Assembly: GCA_038206235.1 (NCBI GenBank)
Contig: JBBRBB010000034.1
Coordinates: forward strand, 1 to 40,479
Reading direction: 5' to 3'
Origin: JBBRBB01 sp038206235
GTDB lineage: Bacteria > Bacteroidota > Bacteroidia > Chitinophagales > Chitinophagaceae
DNA: 40,479 nt
Part shown: positions 8,569 through 15,725 of the stretch, piece by piece
Position numbering within the stretch: position 1 is the stretch's first letter
Layout: each line of letters begins with the position of its first letter
Notes under the pieces: generated by a model
The model's database searches: none
What the model saw: only the letters and a program-made list of their open reading frames with translations
What the model was told of the DNA's origin: nothing
Position numbers and translations under genes: made by a program

Positions 8569-9409
8569 ATGCACTTCTTAAAAATAGTATTACTTGGTTT
8601 ACTGCCGGCAATAGTTAGTAACACCTGCAAAAAAAATAAATCAATTAATACAAAAACTTTTCCGGCAGCAGATAAGCATTGGCAATTTGAAGCAATACCT
8701 GTATGGAGTGATGAATTTAATATTAATGGAAAGCCAAATACCACCAAATGGAACTATGATGTTGGCGGCAATGGCTGAGGAAATAATGAATTGGAATATT
8801 ATACTGCTGACAATAATGCAAATATATTTAATGGTATTCTTACGATTGAAGCCAGAAAAGAAAATGCTGATGGCAGAAACTATACTTCTGCACGCATGGT
8901 AACAAAAAATAAGGGGGATTTTTTATTTGGAAGAATGGAAGTAAGCGCCAGGTTACAGGCCGGAAGGTTTGTGGCCTGCAATATGGATGCTGCCAACAGA
9001 TTGGGAGTATGGAGGATGGCCTGCTTCAGGGGAAATTGATATTATGGAACAGGTAGGATTTGACCCTTACAAAATTCACATAAGCACACATACAGATTCT
9101 TTAAACTGGGTTAAAAACACACAGTCAACATCAGTTGTAAATGTGCCTACCACAACTTCAGAGTTTCACATATATCGAATTGATTGGACTCCTTATGCAA
9201 TTCGCGGATTTATTGACGGCACTCAATACTTTGAACTTATAAATAATGGCAAAGGCTATGCTTATTGGCCTTTCGATAAACGGTTTCATTTATTGCTGAA
9301 TATGGCTGTTGGCGGAAACTGGGGCGGGCAACAGGACATTGATGAAAGCATTTTTTCGGCAAAGATGGAAGTGGATTATGTAAGAGTTTTTAAGATGATT
9401 GAAAGGTGA
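8569..9409 (+). pseudogene. GH16 beta-glucanase (laminarinase-like), broken by a stop and a frameshift
   Basis: Translation begins MHFLKIVLLGLLPAIVSNTC, a lipoprotein-type signal with Cys20. It then enters a glycoside hydrolase family 16 domain (VWSDEFN, LEYYTADNNANIFNG, TKNKGDFLFGRMEVSARLQA). An in-frame TGA at 8776-8778 replaces the expected Trp of GNGWGNNELEY. Near 8966-8970 the reading frame shifts: AGR is followed out of frame by LWPAIWMLPTDWEYGG, consistent with loss of two bases. The downstream frame keeps the catalytic GEIDIMEQVG (EIDIME, two acidic residues) and the usual GH16 end FHLLLNMAVGGNWGG...MEVDYVRVF. It would have cleaved beta-1,3- or mixed-linkage glucans. With two independent lesions it is probably inactive, unless these are sequencing errors. 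Confidence 0.85.
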
Positions 9410-9452
9410 TAAAGGAGAAGTATGTAAGTAATGTGCGGATTATTGTTTCCTG

Positions 9453-10142
9453 CTACAGTATTCCCTCATCAGCAAAACTAAAATACCCTTCATCGCTCAC
9501 TATAATATGGTCAATCACTTTTATATCAAAATACTTTGCAGCTTCTTTAATTTTTCCGGTGAGCAGTTCATCCTGCCTGCTTGGCTTTATGCTGCCGCTT
9601 GGGTGATTGTGAGAAAGAATAATACTTGTTGCATCATGCTCTAATGCTCTTTTTAAAATTATTCGTGGGTCAACCACCGTACCGGTAATGCCGCCTTCAC
9701 TAATGATTTCATAATGCGTTACTTTATTTGCCTGGTTTAAAAATATTACTGCAAACACTTCATGCATTTTATGCTGCAATTGAGCACGCAGGTAATCTGC
9801 CATATCCCTGCTATGAATAATTTTATCTTTTCTTTTTTCCTGCGCATCTCGTCTTCTTCCTAACTCAAGCGCAGCAACTATGCAAACCGCTTTTGCTTCG
9901 CCAATTCCCTTTACTTTCAGCTTCATTAATTCTTTTACTGAAAGCCTTCCTAATTTTTGTAAGTCGTTATTTGCAGAGGCAAGCAAATCTTTACTCACAT
10001 CAACAGCGCTTTTATCTTTTGTGCCATTATTAATAAGTATGGCTATCAGTTCTGCGTTGCTGAGTACATCAATACCTTTCAAAAGCATTTTTTCACGGGG
10101 TCTGTCATCTTGTGCCCAATGTTTTATAGAAGTATTTGCCAT
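9453..10142 (-). CDS. radC: RadC / JAB-domain DNA repair protein
   Basis: This 229-residue protein starts MANTSIKHWAQDDRPREKML. The N-terminal part has the UPF0758 fold with a helix-hairpin-helix-like segment LMKLKVKGIGEAKA (about 72-85). The C-terminal JAMM metallo-domain is intact: E128, then SHNHPSGS with H178 and H180, Ser188 and D191, matching HxHx7SxxD. RadC proteins are widely annotated as DNA repair factors, but their biochemical role is still unclear. The gene is divergent from prs across a 72-bp gap and complete in length. Confidence 0.92.
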   Translation of the reverse strand: MANTSIKHWAQDDRPREKMLLKGIDVLSNAELIAILINNGTKDKSAVDVSKDLLASANNDLQKLGRLSVKELMKLKVKGIGEAKAVCIVAALELGRRRDAQEKRKDKIIHSRDMADYLRAQLQHKMHEVFAVIFLNQANKVTHYEIISEGGITGTVVDPRIILKRALEHDATSIILSHNHPSGSIKPSRQDELLTGKIKEAAKYFDIKVIDHIIVSDEGYFSFADEGIL

Positions 10143-10214
10143 AGAAAAAATTAATCGTTACCAAATTACAATTTCATTTCGTAATTTCTATCTTCGCCGC
10201 AATTATTAAAAGCA

Positions 10215-11165
10215 ATGGACCCCTCAGTTAAAATTTTTTCAGGTACGGGTTCTAATGAACTTGCAGAAAAAATTGCAAAACGTTTTGGTACTCCCCTGGG
10301 TAAAGTGAATATTCAAAAGTTTAGTGATGGAGAATTTCAACCCGTTTTTTTAGAAAGCATTCGCGGCGATTATGTTTTTCTTGTGCAAAGCACTTTTGCC
10401 CCTTCTGATAATTTAATGGAATTGTTATTGATGATTGATGCCGCCAAGCGTGCCAGCGCCTACAAAATAATTGCCGTAGTTCCCTATTATGGTTATGCGC
10501 GGCAAGATAGAAAAGACAAACCTCGTGTTGCTGTGGGTTCAAGATTAGTAGCCACATTGCTTGAAGCAGCGGGAGCAAACCGTGTGATTACAATGGATTT
10601 GCACGCCCCGCAAATACAGGCATTCTTCGATATTCCCGTTGACCATTTAGATAGCAGCGCCATTTTTATTCCTTACATTGAGCGCCTGAAGCTCGAAAAC
10701 ATTACTTTTGCCGCCCCCGACGTGGGAAGCACTAACCGGGTACGGGAAATTGCCAGTTATTTTAATGCCGATATGGTTATTTGCGATAAGCATCGCAAAC
10801 GTGCCAATGAAATTACAAGCATGGTAGTAATTGGCGATGTTACAGACCGCAATGTAATACTGATTGATGATATATGCGATACCGGCGGCACCCTTACAAA
10901 GAGTGCAGGGCTTTTAAAAGAGAATGGGGCAATAAGTATAAGAGCGCTTTGCACACACCCTGTGCTTAGTGGTAATGCATACGAAAATATTGAGAACAGT
11001 GTGCTGCAAGAATTGGTGGTTTGCGATACCATACCCTTAAAAAAACAGTGCAGTAAAATAAAAGTTCTTTCCGTGGCAGATTTGTTTGCAATTGCCATTC
11101 GCAATGCTTACGAAAACAAGAGCATAACCAGCTTATTCATTCACTCGCAGTTAAGAGGAAAGTGA
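10215..11165 (+). CDS. prs: Ribose-phosphate pyrophosphokinase (PRPP synthetase)
   Basis: This 316-residue cytosolic enzyme makes PRPP from ribose 5-phosphate and ATP, feeding nucleotide, histidine and tryptophan synthesis. Conserved features include the N-terminal SGTGSNELAEKIA, VNIQKFSDGEFQP, YYGYARQDRK (ATP loop) and TMDLHAPQIQAFFDIPVDHL. The PRPP-binding loop VILIDDICDTGGTL is near residues 215-228. The length is typical. It is followed by rplY after an 83-bp gap filled with short repeats, and the two are likely co-transcribed. Confidence 0.96.
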   Translation: MDPSVKIFSGTGSNELAEKIAKRFGTPLGKVNIQKFSDGEFQPVFLESIRGDYVFLVQSTFAPSDNLMELLLMIDAAKRASAYKIIAVVPYYGYARQDRKDKPRVAVGSRLVATLLEAAGANRVITMDLHAPQIQAFFDIPVDHLDSSAIFIPYIERLKLENITFAAPDVGSTNRVREIASYFNADMVICDKHRKRANEITSMVVIGDVTDRNVILIDDICDTGGTLTKSAGLLKENGAISIRALCTHPVLSGNAYENIENSVLQELVVCDTIPLKKQCSKIKVLSVADLFAIAIRNAYENKSITSLFIHSQLRGK

Positions 11166-11167
11166 GT

Positions 11168-11242
11168 GAGTCATTGCAAGGCATTGAAGTCATTGCAAGT
11201 CATTAAAGTTATTGAAACAAGAAACGAGAAACTATAAACAAT
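11168..11242. repeat. Short periodic repeats in the prs-rplY gap
   Basis: The first part (11168-11214) repeats a CATTG core every 9-10 bp. The second part (11215-11242) switches to exact heptamers AAACAAG, AAACGAG, AAACTAT, AAACAAT, ending seven bases before the rplY ATG. The second part belongs to the same ACGAGAA unit family seen at 18010, 18293 and 25538. Confidence 0.6.
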
Positions 11243-11248
11243 AAAATA

Positions 11249-11935
11249 ATGAAAACAATTACAATCGAAGGACACCTGAGGACCGAATCGGGCAAAAAAG
11301 CCACCCGCCAGCTTCGCTCTCAGGAATTGGTGCCGGGTGTAATTTACGGGGGTGAGCAGGAGGTTAATTTTTATGCTTCTGCCAAAGCTTTTAAGCCTCT
11401 TGTTTACACACCTGAATTTCAATATGCAGAGGTAAAAGTAAATGGCAACACCTACCGTTGTATTTTAAAAGACCTGCAATTCAACAAAGTAACCGATGCG
11501 CTTGACCATGTGGATTTGCTCGAGCTTGTTGAAGACAAAAAAATTACGGCAAATCTGCCATTGAAATTTGTGGGCACAGCTCCGGGTGTTAAGGCTGGCG
11601 GTAATCTTATCATTAAAATGAAATCGCTTAATGTAAAAACACTTCCCAAATATTTGATAGAGAATATTAAGGTTGATGTGTCAAACCTTGAGCTAAATGG
11701 AAATATACGGGTAGGGGATGTTGTTGCAAAAAATATGGAGATACTAAATTCTCCGCGAATCCCTGTAGCTTCTGTGGCATTAACCCGTGAATTGAAGCAG
11801 GAAGAAGCAGCCGTAGCGCCAACTGAAGGAGCTGTAGTAACTGCCGCACCCGCCGCCACTGCTGCAACGGAAGTAGCAGCACCGGCAACAGAAAAAAAGA
11901 GAGGAGGAAAAGGCGAGAAAGAGAAGAAAAAATAA
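11249..11935 (+). CDS. rplY: Ribosomal protein bL25 (CTC/TL5 long form)
   Basis: This 228-residue protein starts MKTITIEGHLRTESGKKATR and has the bL25 5S-rRNA-binding domain (about 1-95, including LVPGVIYGG and CILKDLQFNKVTDALDHVDL). It continues into the C-terminal CTC domain (about 96-185). The last ~45 residues are an Ala/Val/Thr-rich stretch ending in a basic Lys/Gly/Glu tail (KKRGGKGEKEKKK), common in Bacteroidota. It stabilises the 5S RNA region of the 50S subunit. An intrinsic terminator follows at 11956-11982, and pth lies next, the usual rplY-pth neighbour. Confidence 0.94.
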   Translation: MKTITIEGHLRTESGKKATRQLRSQELVPGVIYGGEQEVNFYASAKAFKPLVYTPEFQYAEVKVNGNTYRCILKDLQFNKVTDALDHVDLLELVEDKKITANLPLKFVGTAPGVKAGGNLIIKMKSLNVKTLPKYLIENIKVDVSNLELNGNIRVGDVVAKNMEILNSPRIPVASVALTRELKQEEAAVAPTEGAVVTAAPAATAATEVAAPATEKKRGGKGEKEKKK

Positions 11936-11955
11936 TGGATTTAGTTTTTTATTTC

Positions 11956-11986
11956 AAAGCCCCGTATCAAATGCGGGGCTTTGTTA
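11956..11986 (+). terminator. Intrinsic terminator after rplY
   Basis: AAAGCCCCG (11956-11964) and CGGGGCTTT (11974-11982) form a perfect 9-bp stem around a 9-base loop, followed by a T-rich stretch. It ends the prs-rplY transcript just before pth. Confidence 0.8.
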
Positions 11987-12007
11987 TTTGTTTGTATTTT
12001 TATTCAT

Positions 12008-12035
12008 CTGACACCTGATTTCTGACTTCTGACAT
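12008..12035. repeat. Heptamer array (CTGACxx) before pth
   Basis: Four consecutive heptamers CTGACAC, CTGATTT, CTGACTT, CTGACAT end eight bases before the pth start codon. They show the same 7-bp period as the other arrays but a different unit. Confidence 0.55.
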
Positions 12036-12043
12036 CCCTGGTT

Positions 12044-12619
12044 ATGAATAAATTTTTAATCGTTGGTCTTGGTAACATTGGGCAGGAATATGCGCATACC
12101 CGCCATAACATTGGATTCGATGTAGCGGATGCATTTGTTTCTAAACATTCAGCCATTTTTAAATCCTCACGACTTGCAACAGTTGCGGAGATCAAATGGA
12201 AAGGGAAAATATTTATTTGTATTAAGCCATCAACCTATATGAATGAAAGCGGTAAAGCTTTTAAGTATTGGATGGATAAAGAAAACATTGCGCTTGAAAA
12301 TACACTTACCATAGTAGATGAAATTGCTATACCGTTGAATAAAATCCGGTTTCGCCCCGGGGGTAATGATGGCGGACATAAGGGTTTGAAAAATATTCAA
12401 TTTGCAATAGGCACTGCGCAATATCCTAAGCTGCGGTTTGGTATTGGCAACAATTATCCCAAAGGAAGGCAAATTGATTATGTACTAAGTAAATGGTTTA
12501 CTGAAGAAGTTGATTTTATTAATCGAAAAATAAATGCCTGCACAGAAATAATTGAAAGCTTTGCCGCAGTTGGAATTGAAAAAACAATGAACCTTTTTAA
12601 TAATAAAATATTTGTTTAA
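12044..12619 (+). CDS. pth: Peptidyl-tRNA hydrolase
   Basis: This 191-residue protein starts MNKFLIVGLGNIGQEYAHTR. It releases tRNA from peptidyl-tRNA that has dropped off the ribosome. The catalytic His is H21 (TRHNIGFDV) with Asn11 (GLGNIG) and the loop FRPGGNDGGHKGLKN. The KPSTYMNESGKA strand is also typical. Complete length. The region just upstream is a heptamer array and then the rplY terminator, so its own promoter is not obvious. Confidence 0.94.
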   Translation: MNKFLIVGLGNIGQEYAHTRHNIGFDVADAFVSKHSAIFKSSRLATVAEIKWKGKIFICIKPSTYMNESGKAFKYWMDKENIALENTLTIVDEIAIPLNKIRFRPGGNDGGHKGLKNIQFAIGTAQYPKLRFGIGNNYPKGRQIDYVLSKWFTEEVDFINRKINACTEIIESFAAVGIEKTMNLFNNKIFV

Positions 12620-12644
12620 TGAACTTTTAATTACAAACGGGGAT

Positions 12645-12652
12645 TATATTTG
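12645..12652 (+). promoter_or_regulatory. -7 promoter element before the FAH-family gene
   Basis: TATATTTG is a perfect TAnnTTTG match 46 bases before the ATG at 12699. No good -33 element is seen 19-21 bp upstream. Confidence 0.4.
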
Positions 12653-12698
12653 TTTGGAAGTTTATACACACTAACTATAACCCAAACTAACAATATCT

Positions 12699-13310
12699 AT
12701 GAAGCTATTTTGTGTAGGAAGAAACTATCTTGCTCATGCTAAAGAACTAAATAATTCCGTACCGGAGGAACCCGTGATTTTTTTGAAACCCAAAAGCGCC
12801 TTATTACAAAATCACACCCCTTTTTATTATCCCAGCTTTACAAATGAATTGCATTACGAGGCAGAGCTGGTATTGAAAGTTTCAAAAAACGGGAAATATA
12901 TAGCAGAAAATCAGGCATCAAAATATTACAATGCAATTACTGCAGGAATTGATTTCACTGCAAGAGATTTACAGCGTGAGCTGCAAAAGAATGGACTGCC
13001 CTGGGAAAAAGCAAAATCATGGGACAATTCTGCTGTGGCAGGCAGTTGGGTAACCCTCACTCCACAAATGATGCATAAGCCTTTTCATTTTTCTTTAGCA
13101 TTAAATAAAGAAACGGTACAAAAAGGAAAAAGTTCAGATATGCTCTTTTCATTCGAAAAAATTATTGCAAACATTTCCCAATATTTCGCATTAAACATAG
13201 GCGATCTTATATTTACCGGTACACCGGCTGGTGTTGGTGAATGTGTGGTAGGCGATGTTCTCACCGGCTATTTAGAAAATCATCAGGTTTTTGAAATGGA
13301 TATAAAATAG
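12699..13310 (+). CDS. Fumarylacetoacetate hydrolase (FAH) family protein, FAHD1-like
   Basis: This 203-residue single-domain protein starts MKLFCVGRNYLAHAKELNN. Family marks are the GRNY opening, EPVIFLKPKSAL, the metal-binding acidic motif LHYEAELVL (two Glu near residues 52 and 54), the substrate loop GIDFTARDLQ, KSWDNSAVAG and the closing FTGTPAGVGEC. Short FAH proteins of this kind are acylpyruvases, oxaloacetate decarboxylases or hydratases that use Mg2+. The exact substrate is not determinable here. It precedes the E1 gene by a short gap and may share its transcript. Confidence 0.88.
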   Translation: MKLFCVGRNYLAHAKELNNSVPEEPVIFLKPKSALLQNHTPFYYPSFTNELHYEAELVLKVSKNGKYIAENQASKYYNAITAGIDFTARDLQRELQKNGLPWEKAKSWDNSAVAGSWVTLTPQMMHKPFHFSLALNKETVQKGKSSDMLFSFEKIIANISQYFALNIGDLIFTGTPAGVGECVVGDVLTGYLENHQVFEMDIK

Positions 13311-13359
13311 CCTTTTATTATTTCTGGTTTAATTGCTTTCAGTAACAGATATTTGCTCC

Positions 13360-15426
13360 ATGCTTGATAGAACGATTGCTACCAAAGCCTTTTATATCAT
13401 GGCTATGGCACGCAGCATGGCCAATATTTATGAAAACAACAGGCAGGTTTGTAAATATGTTCATTCTGTATCCAAGGGGCATGAAGCCATACAAATAGCT
13501 GTGGGTTTGCAATTACTTCCCTGCGATTTCATTTCTCCTTATTATCGTGATGAAAGTATTCTTCTTTCACTTGGTTACACTCCTTATCAATTAATGTTGC
13601 AGTTACTTGCAAAGGCGGATGATATTTTTTCTGCAGGGCGTTCTTACTATTGCCATCCCAGCAGTACTGATGATAATAAGCCACGCATTATTCATCAAAG
13701 CAGCGCAACCGGTATGCAGGCAATACCCACAACAGGTATTGCACAGGGGATTCAGTATCTCGAAAAAATTCATTCATCCAAAATAAAATATGGCGCTAAC
13801 AATGAGGCTCCTGTTGTTGTTTGCAGCATGGGCGATGGAAGCATTACAGAAGGAGAAGTTAGTGAAGCATTGCAGTTCGCTGTATTAAAACAATTGCCAA
13901 TTATCTATCTTATACAGGATAATCAATGGGGCATTAGTGTTTCTGCCGAAGAGGCAAGAGCGATGAATGCTTTTGAATATGCAGAAGGATTTAAAGGCTT
14001 GAGCAGGTTAAAGGTTGATGGCAGTGTGTTTAAAGACAGTTACAATGCAATGCAGCAGGCAATTAATTATGTAAGAAAAAAAAGAAAGCCGATTCTTGTT
14101 CATGCATCTGTTCCTTTGCTTGGGCATCATACAAGCGGCGTAAGAAAAGAGTTTTACAGAACCAAAGAAGACCTTGAAAAGCATGCACTAAATGACCCTT
14201 ATCCAAAACTTAGAAATGAGCTTTTGCAGAATGATTTTGCAGAAGAAGAAATAATCGCAATAGAAAATAAAGCTGATGAAGAAGCTGCTAAGGCATTTGC
14301 AGAGGCGATGAAAGCTGAAGAGCCTTCACCATCTTCAGTTAGCGAAAATGTTTTTGCTAAAACAAAAATAACAGAAGAAGCAGGAACACGAAAACCTGCC
14401 AATGGTGAAAAGATAATTATGGTTGATGCGGCACTTCATGCCATTGAAGAATTAATGCAGCAACATCCCGAATGTATTTTATATGGGCAGGATGTAGGAC
14501 GCAGATTAGGCGGAGTATTTCGAGAAGCTGCAACACTTGCAGAAAAATTTGGCGACTATCGTGTGTTTAATACTGCCATACAGGAAGCATATATTATTGG
14601 TTCCACTGCAGGCTTATCAGCAGTTGGTTTAAAGGCAATTGTTGAAGTGCAGTTTGGAGATTATATATACCCGGGATTGAATCAATTGGTGAGTGAGATT
14701 GCAAAGTCGTGTTATCTCACGAATGGCAAATATCCAATCAGCATGATATTACGTGTACCGGTTGGCGCTTATGGCGGCGGAGGTCCGTATCATAGCGGTA
14801 ATGTAGAAACTACCTTGCTTTCAATAAAAGGAATTAAAATTTGTTACCCATCCAATGCTGCGGATATTAAGGGATTGATGAAAGCTGCATACTACGATCC
14901 TAATCCTGTTATCATACTCGAGCATAAAGGATTGTACTGGAGTAAAGTTCCCGGAACTGAAGATGCAAAAACAATTGAGCCTGCAAAAGATTATATGCTT
15001 CCATTGGGCAAAGCAAATATTATATTGAAGGCGAGAGAAGATAAAATAAAAAGAGGCGAAACAGTTTCAGTTATCACTTATGGCATGGGCGTTTATTGGG
15101 CGAAAGCCGCCGCTGTAAATTTTCCCGGGCAAATTGAAATTATTGATTTAAGAACTTTATTCCCTTTAGATGAAGATCTTGTTTTTGAAATCGTAAAAAA
15201 ACATGGGCGCTGTTTGGTGCTAACCGAAGAGCAGCAAAACAATTCATTTGCTGAAGCATTAGCCCATCGCATTACTAATAATTGCTTTCAATATCTCGAT
15301 GCACCTGTTGAAGTTTTGGGTGCATTGAATTTACCAGCAGTACCTATTAATATTGTATTGGAAGCAGCCATGCTTCCTGCTGCGAAGAAAGTTATTACAA
15401 AACTTCAGCAAATATTAGCCTATTAA
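13360..15426 (+). CDS. Branched-chain 2-oxoacid dehydrogenase E1, alpha and beta subunits fused
   Basis: This is a two-part thiamine-diphosphate enzyme of ~688 residues. The alpha half (about 1-320) has GHEAIQIAVG, YYRDESILLSLGY, HQSSATGMQA and the ThDP motif GDGSITEGEVSEALQ... ending DNQWGIS. The beta half (about 340-688) has LYGQDVGRRLGGVFREA, FNTAIQEAYIIGSTAGLS, VEVQFGDYIYPGLNQLVSE, GAYGGGGPYHSGNVE and VITYGMGVYWA. It decarboxylates branched-chain 2-oxoacids and hands the acyl group to an E2 lipoyl subunit. No E2 or E3 gene is nearby. A TTG at 13333 could extend the frame by nine residues; the ATG at 13360 is preferred. A charged linker (about 290-345) joins the halves. Confidence 0.93.
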   Translation: MLDRTIATKAFYIMAMARSMANIYENNRQVCKYVHSVSKGHEAIQIAVGLQLLPCDFISPYYRDESILLSLGYTPYQLMLQLLAKADDIFSAGRSYYCHPSSTDDNKPRIIHQSSATGMQAIPTTGIAQGIQYLEKIHSSKIKYGANNEAPVVVCSMGDGSITEGEVSEALQFAVLKQLPIIYLIQDNQWGISVSAEEARAMNAFEYAEGFKGLSRLKVDGSVFKDSYNAMQQAINYVRKKRKPILVHASVPLLGHHTSGVRKEFYRTKEDLEKHALNDPYPKLRNELLQNDFAEEEIIAIENKADEEAAKAFAEAMKAEEPSPSSVSENVFAKTKITEEAGTRKPANGEKIIMVDAALHAIEELMQQHPECILYGQDVGRRLGGVFREAATLAEKFGDYRVFNTAIQEAYIIGSTAGLSAVGLKAIVEVQFGDYIYPGLNQLVSEIAKSCYLTNGKYPISMILRVPVGAYGGGGPYHSGNVETTLLSIKGIKICYPSNAADIKGLMKAAYYDPNPVIILEHKGLYWSKVPGTEDAKTIEPAKDYMLPLGKANIILKAREDKIKRGETVSVITYGMGVYWAKAAAVNFPGQIEIIDLRTLFPLDEDLVFEIVKKHGRCLVLTEEQQNNSFAEALAHRITNNCFQYLDAPVEVLGALNLPAVPINIVLEAAMLPAAKKVITKLQQILAY

Positions 15427-15434
15427 TTTTGGCT

Positions 15435-15581
15435 TAATGGACATTTTGGATGCTCAAAATCGCTAAAAGCCTTATTGATATTAGCTTTGAGTTGAATCAA
15501 AGCTTATGAATAAAAAAGATGAAAATTGTATTTTGATTAAAGATGAAAGTGAAAAATAAACAGCATCAAAAATGTCCATTA
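15435..15581. repeat. 147-bp element with 20-bp terminal inverted repeats (MITE-like)
   Basis: The ends 15435-15454 (TAATGGACATTTTGGATGCT) and 15562-15581 are inverted copies of one another with a single mismatch. Between them is an inner hairpin, AGCTTTGA (15483-15490) with TCAAAGCT (15497-15504), and no credible coding frame. It fills half of the 299-bp gap between the E1 gene and the Asp-box propeller gene. Possible readings are a miniature inverted-repeat element or a long-range transcript hairpin. No convincing target duplication is visible. Confidence 0.5.
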
Positions 15582-15661
15582 GAAACAATCGTTATAAGCG
15601 GGCGAATTTTTTTTGTCTATCCTTAAACCTCTTTGCATTTTCAAAAAAAAATTCTGCTGAA

Positions 15662-15692
15662 TTTGTTTTTTCAAATAAAGTAATTACATTTA
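15662..15692 (+). promoter_or_regulatory. Promoter for the Asp-box propeller gene
   Basis: TTTG (15662-15665) and TACATTTA (15685-15692) are separated by exactly 19 bp. They match the Bacteroidota promoter TTTG-N19..21-TAnnTTTG except for the last base. It lies 34 bases before the ATG at 15726. Confidence 0.55.
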
Positions 15693-15725
15693 TACCTCTC
15701 CATTTCTCAACTAAAAATTTAAATT

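Noticed and set aside
8448..8747. 99-codon minus-strand open frame overlapping the start of the GH16 pseudogene
   Set aside because: It is antisense to a recognisable GH16 N-terminus and shows no family features.
11452..11859. 135-codon minus-strand open frame overlapping rplY
   Set aside because: Its Ser/Thr/Ala-rich composition is the antisense image of the Ala-rich rplY tail; rplY is the clear gene.
13333..13359. TTG start for the fused E1 gene
   Set aside because: The nine extra residues are not convincing and no better ribosome-binding context precedes the TTG; the ATG at 13360 is the simpler choice, though not proven.
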